Origin: CAYPNF01 sp964411985
Lineage (GTDB): Bacteria > Verrucomicrobiota > Verrucomicrobiia > Limisphaerales > J093
DNA length: 64,000 nt
Reading direction: 5' to 3'
Assembly (NCBI GenBank): GCA_964411985.1
Contig: CAYPNF010000025.1
Coordinates: 56,388 to 120,387, forward strand
A program made the position numbers and the translations under genes. Under the pieces are notes generated by a model. That model did no database searches. It saw nothing but the letters and a program-made list of their open reading frames with translations, and was not told the DNA's origin. This document shows, piece by piece, positions 1 through 9,008 of the stretch. The stretch's first letter is position 1, and every line of letters begins with the position of its first letter.

Positions 1-870
1 GACCTTGCCGAAAAGTATCCTGCTGCCCGGGCGCTGTTTGACCGCGCCAACACGGCTTTGGGATACGATCTGGCATCGGTTTGTTTTCAAGGACCGGAAG
101 CGGAACTGACCAAGACTGAGAATGCTCAACCGGGCATCTTCCTGGTAAGTTGGGTGGCCTTGGAGCTTTTGAAGGAGCAAGTCCCGTCGCTGACTTTCCA
201 AGCCACAGCGGGGCTTTCCTTGGGGGAATTCACCGCTCTGACCGCGGCCGGGGTGATGAGCTTTGAGCACGGCTTGAGGGTGACGAGGCTCCGCGGACGG
301 TTCATGCAGGAAGCCTGTGACCGAACGGAGGGGACCATGGCGGCGGTCATCGGGCTCGAAGCAGGCCCGCTGCGCGAAGTGTGCGCGGAGGCCGGGGTCG
401 AACTGGCCAACCTGAACTGCCCTGGTCAGTTAGTGATCTCAGGCGAAACGGAATCCATCCTCAAGGCGTGCGACCTCGCCAAGGCTAGGGGAGCAAAGCG
501 AGCTCTTCCTTTGCCAGTGGCCGGGGCCTACCATTCCCGGCTCATGGCCAGCGCCCAACCGCAGCTGCAGGCCGCCTTGGGAGAGATCCCACTCAACCTA
601 CCCAGCGTCCCGGTCATCTCCAACGTCACTGCGCAACCGCACGCCACCGCCGGGGAGATCCACCAGCGGTTAGTGGAACAGGTCACCTCCTCCGTCCGCT
701 GGGAGGAATCGATGCGGTACCTGCTGGCCCAAGGCTTTACGCGGTTCATCGAACTAGGGCCCGGAACAGCCCTCACCGGGTTCATGAAACGCATTGACAA
801 GTCAGCGCAAGTCGTAAATGTTTCCGACGCAACTAGCTTGGATACGACGGTCAAAGCGCTCCTTGCTTGA
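1..870 (+). CDS. fabD: Malonyl-CoA:ACP transacylase, 5' end outside window
   Basis: The enzyme moves malonyl groups from CoA to acyl carrier protein, supplying the fatty-acid synthase in the cytoplasm. The frame is already open at base 1 and runs for 289 codons; FabD is usually about 310 residues, so only some 20 N-terminal residues are missing. The nucleophile elbow reads GLSLGE, with the serine codon at 217-219. The catalytic His lies in GAYHSR (codon 532-534), and an arginine-rich RLRGRFMQEA segment fits the malonate carboxylate site. It is followed 60 bases later by fabG, then acpP and fabF, the standard type II fatty-acid cluster. Family assignment is secure; the true start cannot be seen. 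Confidence 0.95.
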   Translation, partial: DLAEKYPAARALFDRANTALGYDLASVCFQGPEAELTKTENAQPGIFLVSWVALELLKEQVPSLTFQATAGLSLGEFTALTAAGVMSFEHGLRVTRLRGRFMQEACDRTEGTMAAVIGLEAGPLREVCAEAGVELANLNCPGQLVISGETESILKACDLAKARGAKRALPLPVAGAYHSRLMASAQPQLQAALGEIPLNLPSVPVISNVTAQPHATAGEIHQRLVEQVTSSVRWEESMRYLLAQGFTRFIELGPGTALTGFMKRIDKSAQVVNVSDATSLDTTVKALLA

Positions 871-930
871 CCCGAGTCGCGCGCTGAACCAGCCTGATCA
901 AAGTCACATCGTCCCAGAGTTATCCGATAA

Positions 931-1674
931 ATGAGCCAACTAGCAAATCAGATAGCCGTCGTCACCGGCGCAGGCCGGGGAATCGGACGTGCGATTGCGC
1001 TGCGCTTCGCCCAGGAAGGGGCGGACGTGGTCTGCGTGAGCCGCACCGCCGCTAATGCGGAAAAAGTTGCCGCTGAAGTAGGGGCGCTGGCACGAAAATC
1101 GTGGGCGCTAGCGGTGGACGTGGCAAACTCCATCGAGGTGACCGCCGCTGTGGCCAAGATCCTGGAGTTGACCGGGAAAGTGGACATCCTCGTCAATAAC
1201 GCCGGCGTCACCCGGGACACCCTGCTGATGCGTATGTCGGATGAGGATTGGTCGACCGTGCTGGACACAAATTTGAAGGGTGCCTTCCTCGTAACCAAGG
1301 GTTTCGCGCGCTCCTTCATCAAACAGCGCTCGGGCCGGATTATCAACGTCGCGTCCGTAGTCGGCCTGATGGGCAATGCTGGCCAGTGCAATTACGCGGC
1401 CAGCAAGGCAGGATTGGTGGGCTTCACTAAGTCGGCAGCCCGGGAGATGGCCTCCCGGGGAATCACCGTCAACGCTCTGGCTCCGGGTTTCATCGAGACG
1501 GATATGACGGCGGTGCTTACCCCCCAGATGAAAGAAGAACTGCTGAAGCGCATTCCTTTGAACACTTTGGGCCAGCCTGAAGACGTTGCCAACGCCGCCC
1601 TCTTCCTGGCCAGCCCGGCCGCCCGGTACATCACGGGCCAGGTGCTGGTAGTCGATGGCGGCATGGTCATGTAA
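931..1674 (+). CDS. fabG: 3-oxoacyl-ACP reductase
   Basis: This NADPH-dependent short-chain dehydrogenase performs the first reduction of each fatty-acid elongation cycle. At 247 residues it has the usual FabG length. The N-terminal dinucleotide-binding motif is TGAGRGIG, followed by NNAG near residue 90. The catalytic triad is Ser142, Tyr155 and Lys159 with the expected YxxxK spacing. The C-terminus ends in GQVLVVDGGMVM, typical of FabG rather than of other short-chain dehydrogenases. Position between fabD and acpP confirms the role. The ATG at 931 gives the normal N-terminus. Confidence 0.96.
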   Translation: MSQLANQIAVVTGAGRGIGRAIALRFAQEGADVVCVSRTAANAEKVAAEVGALARKSWALAVDVANSIEVTAAVAKILELTGKVDILVNNAGVTRDTLLMRMSDEDWSTVLDTNLKGAFLVTKGFARSFIKQRSGRIINVASVVGLMGNAGQCNYAASKAGLVGFTKSAAREMASRGITVNALAPGFIETDMTAVLTPQMKEELLKRIPLNTLGQPEDVANAALFLASPAARYITGQVLVVDGGMVM

Positions 1675-1772
1675 TCAGCTGCACAAAAGGCCCTTGATTT
1701 TAAACCCCTAACCAAGACAACCTCTAGCTGCGTGGCCGCCGGGGCTCCCTACCAAAAAAAACGGATTCGGGC

Positions 1773-1801
1773 TTGACGCATCTGAGCACGTCGCATAGAC
1801 A
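1773..1801 (+). promoter_or_regulatory. Possible sigma-70-like promoter for acpP
   Basis: In the 153-base gap between fabG and acpP there is TTGACG (1773-1778), a 17-base spacer and TAGACA (1796-1801). The first hexamer is one mismatch from consensus; the second is weak. A separate promoter for acpP would make sense because ACP is needed in excess over the enzymes. This is a reading by eye only. Confidence 0.3.
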
Positions 1802-1827
1802 CACACAAAACGAAACTGGAGAAACGC

Positions 1828-2076
1828 ATGGCTGCTGAAAAACCGATTGAGCAAAAGGTCAAAGACATCATCGTCGAACAGCTCGGGGTCAACGCCGACC
1901 AAGTGACGCCGGAGGCCAAGTTCATCGAGGACTTGGGCGCTGATTCCCTCGACACCGTCGAGTTGGTGATGGCTCTCGAGGAAGAATTTGGCCACGAGAT
2001 CCCGGACGAAGAGGCGGAGAAACTGCAAAGCGTGGGTGACGTCATCAAGTACATTGAAGAAGTACAGCAGAAGTAA
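1828..2076 (+). CDS. acpP: Acyl carrier protein
   Basis: A small acidic carrier of 82 residues that holds growing acyl chains on a phosphopantetheine arm. The attachment motif DLGADSLDTVELVMALEEEF places the modified serine at residue 40. Length, acidity and the four-helix pattern are all typical. A purine-rich ribosome-binding site, GGAGA, begins at 1818, seven bases before the ATG, one of the clearer ones in this window. An intrinsic terminator follows 17 bases after the stop codon, so acpP may be transcribed largely on its own at a high level. Confidence 0.97.
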   Translation: MAAEKPIEQKVKDIIVEQLGVNADQVTPEAKFIEDLGADSLDTVELVMALEEEFGHEIPDEEAEKLQSVGDVIKYIEEVQQK

Positions 2077-2093
2077 TCCCCCATCACTTTTCA

Positions 2094-2137
2094 GGGCAGC
2101 CACGGCTTAGGCCACTTTCAGGCTGCCCCTTTTTTTT
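2094..2137 (+). terminator. Rho-independent terminator between acpP and fabF
   Basis: GGGCAGCC (2094-2101) and GGCTGCCC (2121-2128) form a perfect 8-bp stem around a 19-base loop. One C and then eight T (2130-2137) follow. The T-run ends directly against the fabF ATG at 2138. It should end the acpP message and limit read-through into fabF. Confidence 0.72.
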
Positions 2138-3397
2138 ATGGCATCGAATTGGATTGATCGGAGAGTCGTCGTAACCGGGATCGGGGTCTCCACCTCGATC
2201 GGGCTGGACATCGACACGTTTTGGAAGAACGTGATCGAGGCCAAATGCGGGATCGACCGAATCTCGCTTTTTGACCCATCCGGCCATGATTGTCAAATCG
2301 CCGCCGAGATCAGGCAATTTAACCCCGTGCCCGCTTTTCCTTCCCCCAAGGACGAACGCCGCACGGACCGTTTCACGAAGTTCGCCATCATGGCGGGCGC
2401 CGGAGCGATCAAGGACAGCGGGCTCGAGCTCGCCAAATGCAACCTGGATGAGTTTGGTGTCTTCATCGGGTCAGGCATCGGCGGGCTTTGGACCACCGAG
2501 GAACAGCATTCCATCCTCCTGAATCGCGGACCTGGACGGCTCTCGCCGTTTATGATCCCGATGCTAATTCTGAACATGGCCTCGGGGCTCTTCTCCATGT
2601 ATCATGGACTGAAAGGTCCCAACTTCGCGACTTGTTCCGCCTGTGCCACTGCAGGACACGCCATTGGCGAGGCATGGCGCACCATCAAGATGGGCGATGC
2701 CAAGGTCATGTTCGCAGGGGGTACTGAAGCCACCATCACCCCGCTCGGGATCGGCGGCTTCTGCGCGCTGAAGGCCATGAGCACGCGAAACAACGAGCCT
2801 CAGCGTTCCTCACGGCCGTTTGACGTGGATCGCGACGGTTTCGTTATGGGTGAAGGCGCCGGGGTGATTGTTCTGGAAGAACTGGAACACGCCAAGGCCC
2901 GAGGGGCTCGGATTTACGCCGAAGTGGTGGGTTACGGCAACACCGCCGATGCCTACCACATGACAGCCCCCTCCCCTGAGGGTGAAGGCGCTGCACGCTG
3001 CATGCGCATGGCTCTGCGGAATGCCGGCCTGAACCCGGAGGATGTCTCTTACATCAACGCTCACGGCACCTCCACGCCTCACGGCGATGTTTGCGAAACG
3101 GTGGCCATAAAGACGGTCTTCGGGGATCACGCCCGCAAGCTTGTGATCAGTTCCACGAAAGGAGCCACCGGTCACATGTTGGCCGCAGCCGGAGCCGTGG
3201 AAATGGCAGCCTGCTGCAAGGCGATCCAGACGGACGTCGTGCCGCCGACAATCAACTTGGACAATCCGGATCCGAAGTGCGATTTGGATTACGCTCCCCA
3301 TCAGGCACGGAGCATGAAGGTGGATGTCATCCTGAATAACTCCTTCGGCTTTGGCGGACACAACGCTTGCGTGGCGGCCAGGAAGTTCGTTACTTAA
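2138..3397 (+). CDS. fabF: Beta-ketoacyl-ACP synthase II
   Basis: A condensing enzyme that extends acyl-ACP with malonyl-ACP. At 419 residues it has KAS II length. The active-site cysteine is Cys169 in the CSACATAGH motif. The two catalytic histidines are His309 (NAHGTSTPHGD) and His346 (GATGHMLAAAGAVE). The C-terminal NSFGFGGHNA motif is present. The N-terminus RRVVVTGIGVS matches the family, and no other in-frame start lies before it, so ATG 2138 is the likely start even though it directly follows the terminator T-run and has no Shine-Dalgarno. The call could also cover a FabF paralogue, but the fabD-fabG-acpP context favours the housekeeping enzyme. Confidence 0.93.
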   Translation: MASNWIDRRVVVTGIGVSTSIGLDIDTFWKNVIEAKCGIDRISLFDPSGHDCQIAAEIRQFNPVPAFPSPKDERRTDRFTKFAIMAGAGAIKDSGLELAKCNLDEFGVFIGSGIGGLWTTEEQHSILLNRGPGRLSPFMIPMLILNMASGLFSMYHGLKGPNFATCSACATAGHAIGEAWRTIKMGDAKVMFAGGTEATITPLGIGGFCALKAMSTRNNEPQRSSRPFDVDRDGFVMGEGAGVIVLEELEHAKARGARIYAEVVGYGNTADAYHMTAPSPEGEGAARCMRMALRNAGLNPEDVSYINAHGTSTPHGDVCETVAIKTVFGDHARKLVISSTKGATGHMLAAAGAVEMAACCKAIQTDVVPPTINLDNPDPKCDLDYAPHQARSMKVDVILNNSFGFGGHNACVAARKFVT

Positions 3398-3452
3398 GAA
3401 TGCAGTGGGCGGCAGCCCGGGGCATTCCGCCTGCCGCCTGCCTGAGTGGCGC

Positions 3453-4442
3453 ATGTCCAACGCCTATCATTTGCTTCTCGATTCGCTGATCCTCCATCTG
3501 GAGCAACTTCGTGAGCAAGGCGTGTCCCATGTGCCCGTCGATCCGGCCACCCTGGATGCCTTGGCTGCCCCTCAGACCAAAAGGCCTATGGCCGCAGTCA
3601 GAACTCCCCCCAAGGGTTCAGCCACCGTTGTCGCCCCCGCCACGCCAGTCGCCCGCAGCAGCCTGACTGAGCTAGCAGAGTCTCTGCGCGACACGCCTCG
3701 CCGCCCCTCAGTCTCATCGAATCGCCCGCCCACACCTGGGCTGTCCGTGAGCACGCCCGCCCCAGCCTCGGTTTCCACGATTCCCCACGCCGTTCCCTTC
3801 AAGACCATGACTCGCCAAGAAAAGGAAGTCGCCTTCGAGGAACTCCGCACCCGAGTGCTCGCCTGCCAGAAGTGTGAGCCCCTCGCCAAGGCCAGAACCA
3901 ACGTGGTCTTTGGCGTCGGAGACGTTCACTCTCCCCTGCTGTTTGTGGGCGAAGCTCCTGGGGCCGACGAAGATCAGCAGGGAGAACCTTTCGTGGGGGC
4001 GGCAGGCCAACTCCTCACCAAGATCATTCAGGCCATGGGGCTCACGCGCTCCACCGTCTTCATCGCCAATATCCTCAAGTGCCGGCCCGACACCCCCGGG
4101 CAGACTTCGGGCAACCGCAAGCCAACCCCCAGGGAAATGGCTACCTGCTTCCCCTATCTGCAGGAACAGATACGCATCATCCAGCCAAAGGTCATCGTCG
4201 CCCTGGGGGCGACCGCGGCCGAAGGACTCTTTGGAAAGACCGAGGGGATCAGCCGTCTTCGAGGGCGATGGATGTCGTACATGAGTGTTCCGGTAATGCC
4301 GACGTATCACCCCGCCTATTTGCTGCGAAACCAGGCTTTGGCGGAGAAACGGAAGGTCTGGGAGGACATGCTGCAGGTGATGGAACGGCTGTCGATGACT
4401 ATTTCCGAAAAACAGCGTAACTTTTTCCTCAGAGCACCCTAG
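3453..4442 (+). CDS. Family 4 (4Fe-4S) uracil-DNA glycosylase
   Basis: The product removes uracil from DNA to start base-excision repair. The chosen ATG at 3453 gives 329 residues and avoids overlapping fabF; the same frame is open upstream to 3351. Residues 1 to about 115 are rich in Pro, Ala, Ser and Thr and look disordered. The catalytic domain follows. It has a CQKC cysteine pair, motif A GEAPGADEDQQGEPFVG, NILKCRPDTPG, a fourth cysteine in MATCFPYL, and motif B PTYHPAYLLR. The four cysteines fit the iron-sulphur cluster of family 4 enzymes. It lies 55 bases after fabF and may be co-transcribed by chance of position. Confidence 0.9.
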   Translation: MSNAYHLLLDSLILHLEQLREQGVSHVPVDPATLDALAAPQTKRPMAAVRTPPKGSATVVAPATPVARSSLTELAESLRDTPRRPSVSSNRPPTPGLSVSTPAPASVSTIPHAVPFKTMTRQEKEVAFEELRTRVLACQKCEPLAKARTNVVFGVGDVHSPLLFVGEAPGADEDQQGEPFVGAAGQLLTKIIQAMGLTRSTVFIANILKCRPDTPGQTSGNRKPTPREMATCFPYLQEQIRIIQPKVIVALGATAAEGLFGKTEGISRLRGRWMSYMSVPVMPTYHPAYLLRNQALAEKRKVWEDMLQVMERLSMTISEKQRNFFLRAP

Positions 4443-4478
4443 CGCGGTGTCTCTCCGCGCTGGGTCCCTCTTTCAGGG

Positions 4479-6050
4479 ATGGGCAGACGATGGATGAGAC
4501 CGTATCGCAAAATCGCCGTCTGGACGGGTGCCAGTGTCCTTCTGGGCCTGGCACTGGCCTTGACCTTGGAGCGAACACGCGGCCAATGGCAACTCCGAAC
4601 CTGGATTTCCGAAGCCAGACAGCGGGGTGAAAGGCTCACCCTAGCAGAGCTCCTGCCGGCGGATCCGGTATCCACGGTCGAAACGTTGGAGGGAGCTGAG
4701 CTCCGGCGAACGCTGGATCCCTACCGAGTGTACCAGAATGGCCCTATCCCCATGCCAACGACCGAGCCGGGAAAGGCTTTCCCCATAACCCGGGCGGAGA
4801 GTATCCGGGTGGACTACCGCACTCTCACCACCTGGACCCAATACCAGGCCCGCGTGGAAAACACCCTCGCCAAACTGCCCGTTCTTCGCCGTACTCTCAC
4901 CAATGGCTCAATGCATGTCAGGGTGGATCGGTTGAGGGGACTTTCTGGGGAAGAGCTGCGTCTGGAGGCACTACCGGTATCGTCTTCCGAGGCGCTCAAC
5001 GCCGCTTCCCGCTCTCTGGGGATCGCCAGCCTGCTGAGCCTGCGCGCAGGCATGCCCGGGGAGGCTCTGCCCAACCTCGAAGCGCAACTCGCTTTGGCGG
5101 ACCTCATGAAACCTGGCATCACCCTGTCAGATCAATACACGCGGTTTCAGTTGCTTTCGTTCGCCGCTCAGCACACGTGGGAATTCCTACAGTCCACCAA
5201 TCTATCAGAAGAACAGGTGGAAAGGCTCCAAACTCTCTGGAACCAGCAGCGGGCGGTGGACGGCATGAACCGGGCTTTGGAAACCGAACAAGCGCTGGTC
5301 CTGGGCAACAGCGAAGCCTCTCATCTGAAGGGAGGCGACTTGGTGCAAGCCTGGACTTCTCTGCCTCCTTCCTGGCTGAACGGCGGACGGGCTTTGCGCA
5401 ATCCCTCGTGGGAACTCTATGGCTTGGTAGGGCCCCTGGCCGAAATGGGAGCTCGCCTGCGCGCTCACCTTTGGGTGTTTCTGTGGAAGTATGCTTGGGC
5501 CGACCAAAACCGATTGGTCGCCCTCCGCTCCACGCAGAGCATCCTCGAGGCGGGCCGTCAGATCGCCAAGGGAGGGAACTGGCAGTCGGCACGGACCAAC
5601 TCTCCCCCATTGGAATCCATGGTGTTCAACCCCAACCCTTCCCCCGCGCCGCCCCCGCTCGGCTTTTGGTACCGCCTCCGTTTTTGGGCATCCTGCTTCC
5701 GAACCCCTCAGGCGGGTACAAGCCTCGCCAAAGCTACTGAAGTGCAGACCATCTGCCATCTCACCACCACTGCCCTCCTTCTCCATCGACACCGCCTGCG
5801 CACAGGTTCCTTTCCAGCCTCTTTGCCCGATCTCCTCCCTGAACTCCAGCGCAGCTTACCTGCCGATCCTTTCACGGGACGGTCTTTTGAATACCGGCGC
5901 ACTGACCACCATGGGTTCCTTTTGTATTCGATCGGCCCGGATGGAGTCGATCAACAAGGGCAAGGACCCGTTTACGGAGGCTTCGGGGGACCGGACATTG
6001 TCTGGCCTGTAGCCGTGGCAGCCCCTAACTCAGCAGCCGGGCGTCTATAA
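4479..6050 (+). CDS. Membrane-anchored hypothetical protein with pseudopilin-like C-terminus
   Basis: I do not recognise a named family. The 523-residue product starts with a basic segment and one hydrophobic helix (about residues 12-30), so most of it is probably periplasmic. The middle is helical and Leu/Arg rich without clear repeats. Near the end the segment PADPFTGRSFEYRR is followed by LLYSIGPDGVDQQG. This layout (D-P-F-x-G, then Tyr/Arg, then LYSxGxDG) recurs at the C-terminus of type II secretion-type pseudopilins and of exported verrucomicrobial proteins, but the N-terminal pilin motif is absent. It follows the glycosylase by 36 bases and ends 11 bases before a convergent TPR gene. 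ATG 4494 is an alternative start. Confidence 0.6.
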   Translation: MGRRWMRPYRKIAVWTGASVLLGLALALTLERTRGQWQLRTWISEARQRGERLTLAELLPADPVSTVETLEGAELRRTLDPYRVYQNGPIPMPTTEPGKAFPITRAESIRVDYRTLTTWTQYQARVENTLAKLPVLRRTLTNGSMHVRVDRLRGLSGEELRLEALPVSSSEALNAASRSLGIASLLSLRAGMPGEALPNLEAQLALADLMKPGITLSDQYTRFQLLSFAAQHTWEFLQSTNLSEEQVERLQTLWNQQRAVDGMNRALETEQALVLGNSEASHLKGGDLVQAWTSLPPSWLNGGRALRNPSWELYGLVGPLAEMGARLRAHLWVFLWKYAWADQNRLVALRSTQSILEAGRQIAKGGNWQSARTNSPPLESMVFNPNPSPAPPPLGFWYRLRFWASCFRTPQAGTSLAKATEVQTICHLTTTALLLHRHRLRTGSFPASLPDLLPELQRSLPADPFTGRSFEYRRTDHHGFLLYSIGPDGVDQQGQGPVYGGFGGPDIVWPVAVAAPNSAAGRL

Positions 6051-6061
6051 CCCGAAAGACA

Positions 6062-7087
6062 CTACGAGGAAGCAGGAGGGGGTGGCACTTCCTTGACCGG
6101 CACAGGGTGTTCCTTCTCTTCGATATTCCGATACAAACGTTTCTTCAGGACGTCATAGCTCTCGTGATGAACCTCTTCCAGGTGTTTTCGGGCGTCATCG
6201 AACCGGCCATAGCCGATGCAGAGCCGAGCCATGTGAATGTAGGTGCCCTCCCGCTCCAAGTCGTCATGCGCCAATTGCCGTGCATCTTTCCACGCGGAGA
6301 TGGCCTCCGACTGCAAACGCGATTCCGCTTTCTTTCGCTCCTCCGGATTTCCCTCGGTTTCCGCCTTCAAGTAGTAATAAGTCTGGGCTAGATCCGTCGC
6401 CAAGGCGAAGTTCTCTGGATCCAGCTTCCGCGCTTTGCGGTACAACTCCAAAGCCCGCCGGAAAACTGCCTGATCATCCTTGAGGTTGTAATACTCTCGG
6501 ACGTCCTGGCGAAAGAGGAAGACGATCGTGGCGAGGTTATGGTAGTAAAGCGATTCACCCGGCCGTAACTCGATGGCTCGGTCCAGATACTCGAAAGCCT
6601 TCCGGACTGGCCCCCGGTGGCTGTAGTAGCTGGCAAGGTTGTTCAGCACCGCGGGGTCGGAGGGATTCAGCTGCCTGGCGCGCTCCCATTGGACCATGGC
6701 TTCGGCCTCCCGGCGGATATCATTCAGGAAGCTGCCATAGGCCACCCGGGCCCGTGCGTGGTTGGGATGTTTGGTGATAAAATCCTCATACCCCTTGATC
6801 ACAGGCTCGAACCGCTGGTCAATGCGTGCAGTCAGGGTAGCAGCAGAGGCTCCCGCACCCTGCTCGGCAAAGCGCTCGTTCTCCTGAATCCAGCGGTCCA
6901 CTTCGGCCTGAGCCTGATCATCCGCCTCAAGCAACGCCCGAAACTCCTTTTCGACCGGATCCTTGGGATCCGTCACGGGCATGGTGATCCCGGTGGTTTG
7001 TTGCACCAAGTTGCTGGCGGCCAACACCGGGTTCGTGGAGAGCACCGCGCCAAGCAGCCCAACGAGCAGTTCGTTCACAACCCTCAC
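6062..7087 (-). CDS. Exported TPR-repeat protein
   Basis: The product is about 341 residues if it starts at GTG 7087. That start gives an N-terminal signal-like segment (VNELLVGLLGAVLSTNPVLA) and leaves 117 bases for a promoter region shared with the divergent permease. The frame stays open to 7210, which would overlap the permease, so the longer form is less likely. At least three tetratricopeptide units are visible, with diagnostic stretches such as NPSDPAVLNNLASYY, LRPGESLYYHNLA and LDPENFALATDLAQTYY. TPR arrays bind partner proteins; no catalytic motif was seen. The C-terminus ends in a proline-rich tail. The partner is unknown. Confidence 0.75.
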   Translation of the reverse strand: MRVVNELLVGLLGAVLSTNPVLAASNLVQQTTGITMPVTDPKDPVEKEFRALLEADDQAQAEVDRWIQENERFAEQGAGASAATLTARIDQRFEPVIKGYEDFITKHPNHARARVAYGSFLNDIRREAEAMVQWERARQLNPSDPAVLNNLASYYSHRGPVRKAFEYLDRAIELRPGESLYYHNLATIVFLFRQDVREYYNLKDDQAVFRRALELYRKARKLDPENFALATDLAQTYYYLKAETEGNPEERKKAESRLQSEAISAWKDARQLAHDDLEREGTYIHMARLCIGYGRFDDARKHLEEVHHESYDVLKKRLYRNIEEKEHPVPVKEVPPPPASS

Positions 7088-7204
7088 CGTAACAGATGGC
7101 TTGCTTCCCGACAACTGAATCGGACGCGTGCCGAAGGAATGGCTTGCCTCGACAGCTCGGGGAAGGCCAACATCTGCCCCCGTAACCTGAACCGTAACTG
7201 CCCC

Positions 7205-8554
7205 ATGCAATCCTCGTCGATCGTCGGGAACTCCGGCGTCTTGAATCGGTATTTCCAGTTGTCAGAGCGCAACACCACCGCCAAACGGGAGGTGGTCGCG
7301 GGATTCGCCACCTTCATGACGATGGCCTACATCATCTTCGTCAACCCCCTGATCCTCTCTGGGGCAGGCATGGACCGCACAGCCGTCATCGCGGCCACGT
7401 GTCTCGGGGCCGCCCTGCCCTGCCTGCTGATGGGGTTGTGGGCGAACTATCCCTTTTGCCTCGCCAGTGGGATGGGACTGAACGCCGCGCTCGCCATTCA
7501 ATCGACTCAACCGGGAATGAGCTGGAAGATCATGATGGGCGTGGTGGTGGTGGAGGGAGCCATTGTCACCTTGCTCGTCGCCACGCGGGTCAGGGAGCAG
7601 GTCATGCAGGCGATTCCCATCAACCTCAAGCGTGCCATCGGCGTGGGCATCGGGATGTTCATCGCCTTCCTTGGACTCCAACAAATGGGATGGGTCACGA
7701 AAGGCCCCGGAGGAGCCTTCCTGAGCCCAGGGGATTTCGCAGTGAAAACCACCCTCATCTCTACCTTGGGCCTCCTGACCCTGATCACCTTGCTCGCCTT
7801 CCGGGTGCGCGGTGCCATCTTGATCGGAATCCTCGCCACCGCCGCGCTGGCGTGGGGCAGCGACCGACTGCTGCCGGGGTCCACGACCCTGGTGAAAGCT
7901 CCGCAGCGTTGGATCGCGAGCCCGGACTTCTCCTCTTTTCTCCAAGCTGACATCCTGGGAGCCCTGAAACCGGCGTTGGTGGGTGTCGTATTCGCTTTCC
8001 TCATCACCGATTTCTTTGACACCATGGGCACCGTGATCGGTGTGGGAGGCCAGGCCGGCTTTCTCGATAAGGAAGGTCGACTGCCCCGACTCAACCGCAT
8101 CTTGATGGTTGATTCCCTGGCGGCAGTCTGGGGTGGCCTATGCGGGGCAAGCTCGGTCACCACTTACATTGAGAGCGCAGCGGGAGTCAGCGAAGGGGGA
8201 AGGACCGGTCTGGTCTCGGTGGTGGTGGCAACCCTCTTCCTCGGGGCGCTTTTTTTCGGTCCCGTGATTGGGGCCGTTCCTGCAGTAGCCACAGCTCCCG
8301 CTCTGCTGGTGGTCGGGTTTCTCATGATGTCCGTGCTGCGCGAAATCGACGTTTTGACGCCGGAGGATGGCATTCCGGCCTTCCTGACGATGCTGTTGAT
8401 TCCCCTCACTCAGAGCATCTCCTTCGGCATCGGCATCGGCTTCATCAGCTATGTCTTTCTGCACGTGTGCCGAGGCAAGGGTAGAGAGGTTTCCCCCTGG
8501 CTTTACGGCATTGCCCTGGTGTTCGTCGTCAGCATCCTCACCGGGGGCAAATGA
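7205..8554 (+). CDS. AzgA-type purine (adenine/guanine/hypoxanthine) permease, NCS2 family
   Basis: An inner-membrane purine:proton symporter of 449 residues with about 12 to 14 hydrophobic helices. Family signatures include TMAYIIFVNPLIL near the N-terminus, GMGLNAALA, ITDFFDTMGTVIGVG and the substrate-site segment ESAAGVSEGGRTGL. These separate the AzgA/PbuG subgroup from uracil and xanthine permeases. ATG 7205 was chosen because it gives the standard N-terminus; the frame is open further upstream but that part overlaps the divergent TPR gene. Its stop lies one base before the dtd ATG, so the two genes are translated from one message. Substrate within the purines cannot be fixed from sequence. 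Confidence 0.92.
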   Translation: MQSSSIVGNSGVLNRYFQLSERNTTAKREVVAGFATFMTMAYIIFVNPLILSGAGMDRTAVIAATCLGAALPCLLMGLWANYPFCLASGMGLNAALAIQSTQPGMSWKIMMGVVVVEGAIVTLLVATRVREQVMQAIPINLKRAIGVGIGMFIAFLGLQQMGWVTKGPGGAFLSPGDFAVKTTLISTLGLLTLITLLAFRVRGAILIGILATAALAWGSDRLLPGSTTLVKAPQRWIASPDFSSFLQADILGALKPALVGVVFAFLITDFFDTMGTVIGVGGQAGFLDKEGRLPRLNRILMVDSLAAVWGGLCGASSVTTYIESAAGVSEGGRTGLVSVVVATLFLGALFFGPVIGAVPAVATAPALLVVGFLMMSVLREIDVLTPEDGIPAFLTMLLIPLTQSISFGIGIGFISYVFLHVCRGKGREVSPWLYGIALVFVVSILTGGK

Positions 8555-8555
8555 C

Positions 8556-9008
8556 ATGAGAGCGGTGCTTCAGAGAGTCAGCCAGGCTTCCGTCACGATC
8601 GAGGGCGTTACGAAAGCGTCCATACAAGCCGGACTGTTGGTGCTTCTGGGCATTGAGGAGGCGGATCGACAGGAAGACATTGAGTGGTTGGCTGGGAAGA
8701 TCGCTCGACTCCGTGTTTTCAATGATGCGGAGGGACTGATGAACCTCTCTCTGGATGCAGTCCAGGGGGACGTGCTGGTCGTGAGCCAGTTCACGTTGTT
8801 TGCCAGCACCCGCAAGGGAAACCGCCCTTCCTACACCCGGGCAGCCCGGCCGGAAACCGCGATCCCCCTCTACGAATCCTTCGTGCGGGAGCTGGAAAAG
8901 ACGATCGGCAAAAAGGTCTTCACCGGAGAGTTCGGAGCCGACATGAAGGTAGGCCTGGTCAACGACGGTCCGGTCACCATCTTCATCGACACGAAAGCGC
9001 GGGACTGA
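8556..9008 (+). CDS. dtd: D-aminoacyl-tRNA deacylase
   Basis: The enzyme hydrolyses D-amino acids (and mis-attached glycine) from tRNA, a quality-control step in translation. The product has 150 residues, the normal length. It starts MRAVLQRVSQASV and carries both active-site motifs: SQFTLFAS with the downstream KGNRPSYTRAARP, and the cross-subunit NDGPVTI motif near the C-terminus. The ATG follows the permease stop by a single base. The last 26 bases overlap the 3' end of the convergent MFS gene. Identification is secure. Confidence 0.96.
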   Translation: MRAVLQRVSQASVTIEGVTKASIQAGLLVLLGIEEADRQEDIEWLAGKIARLRVFNDAEGLMNLSLDAVQGDVLVVSQFTLFASTRKGNRPSYTRAARPETAIPLYESFVRELEKTIGKKVFTGEFGADMKVGLVNDGPVTIFIDTKARD

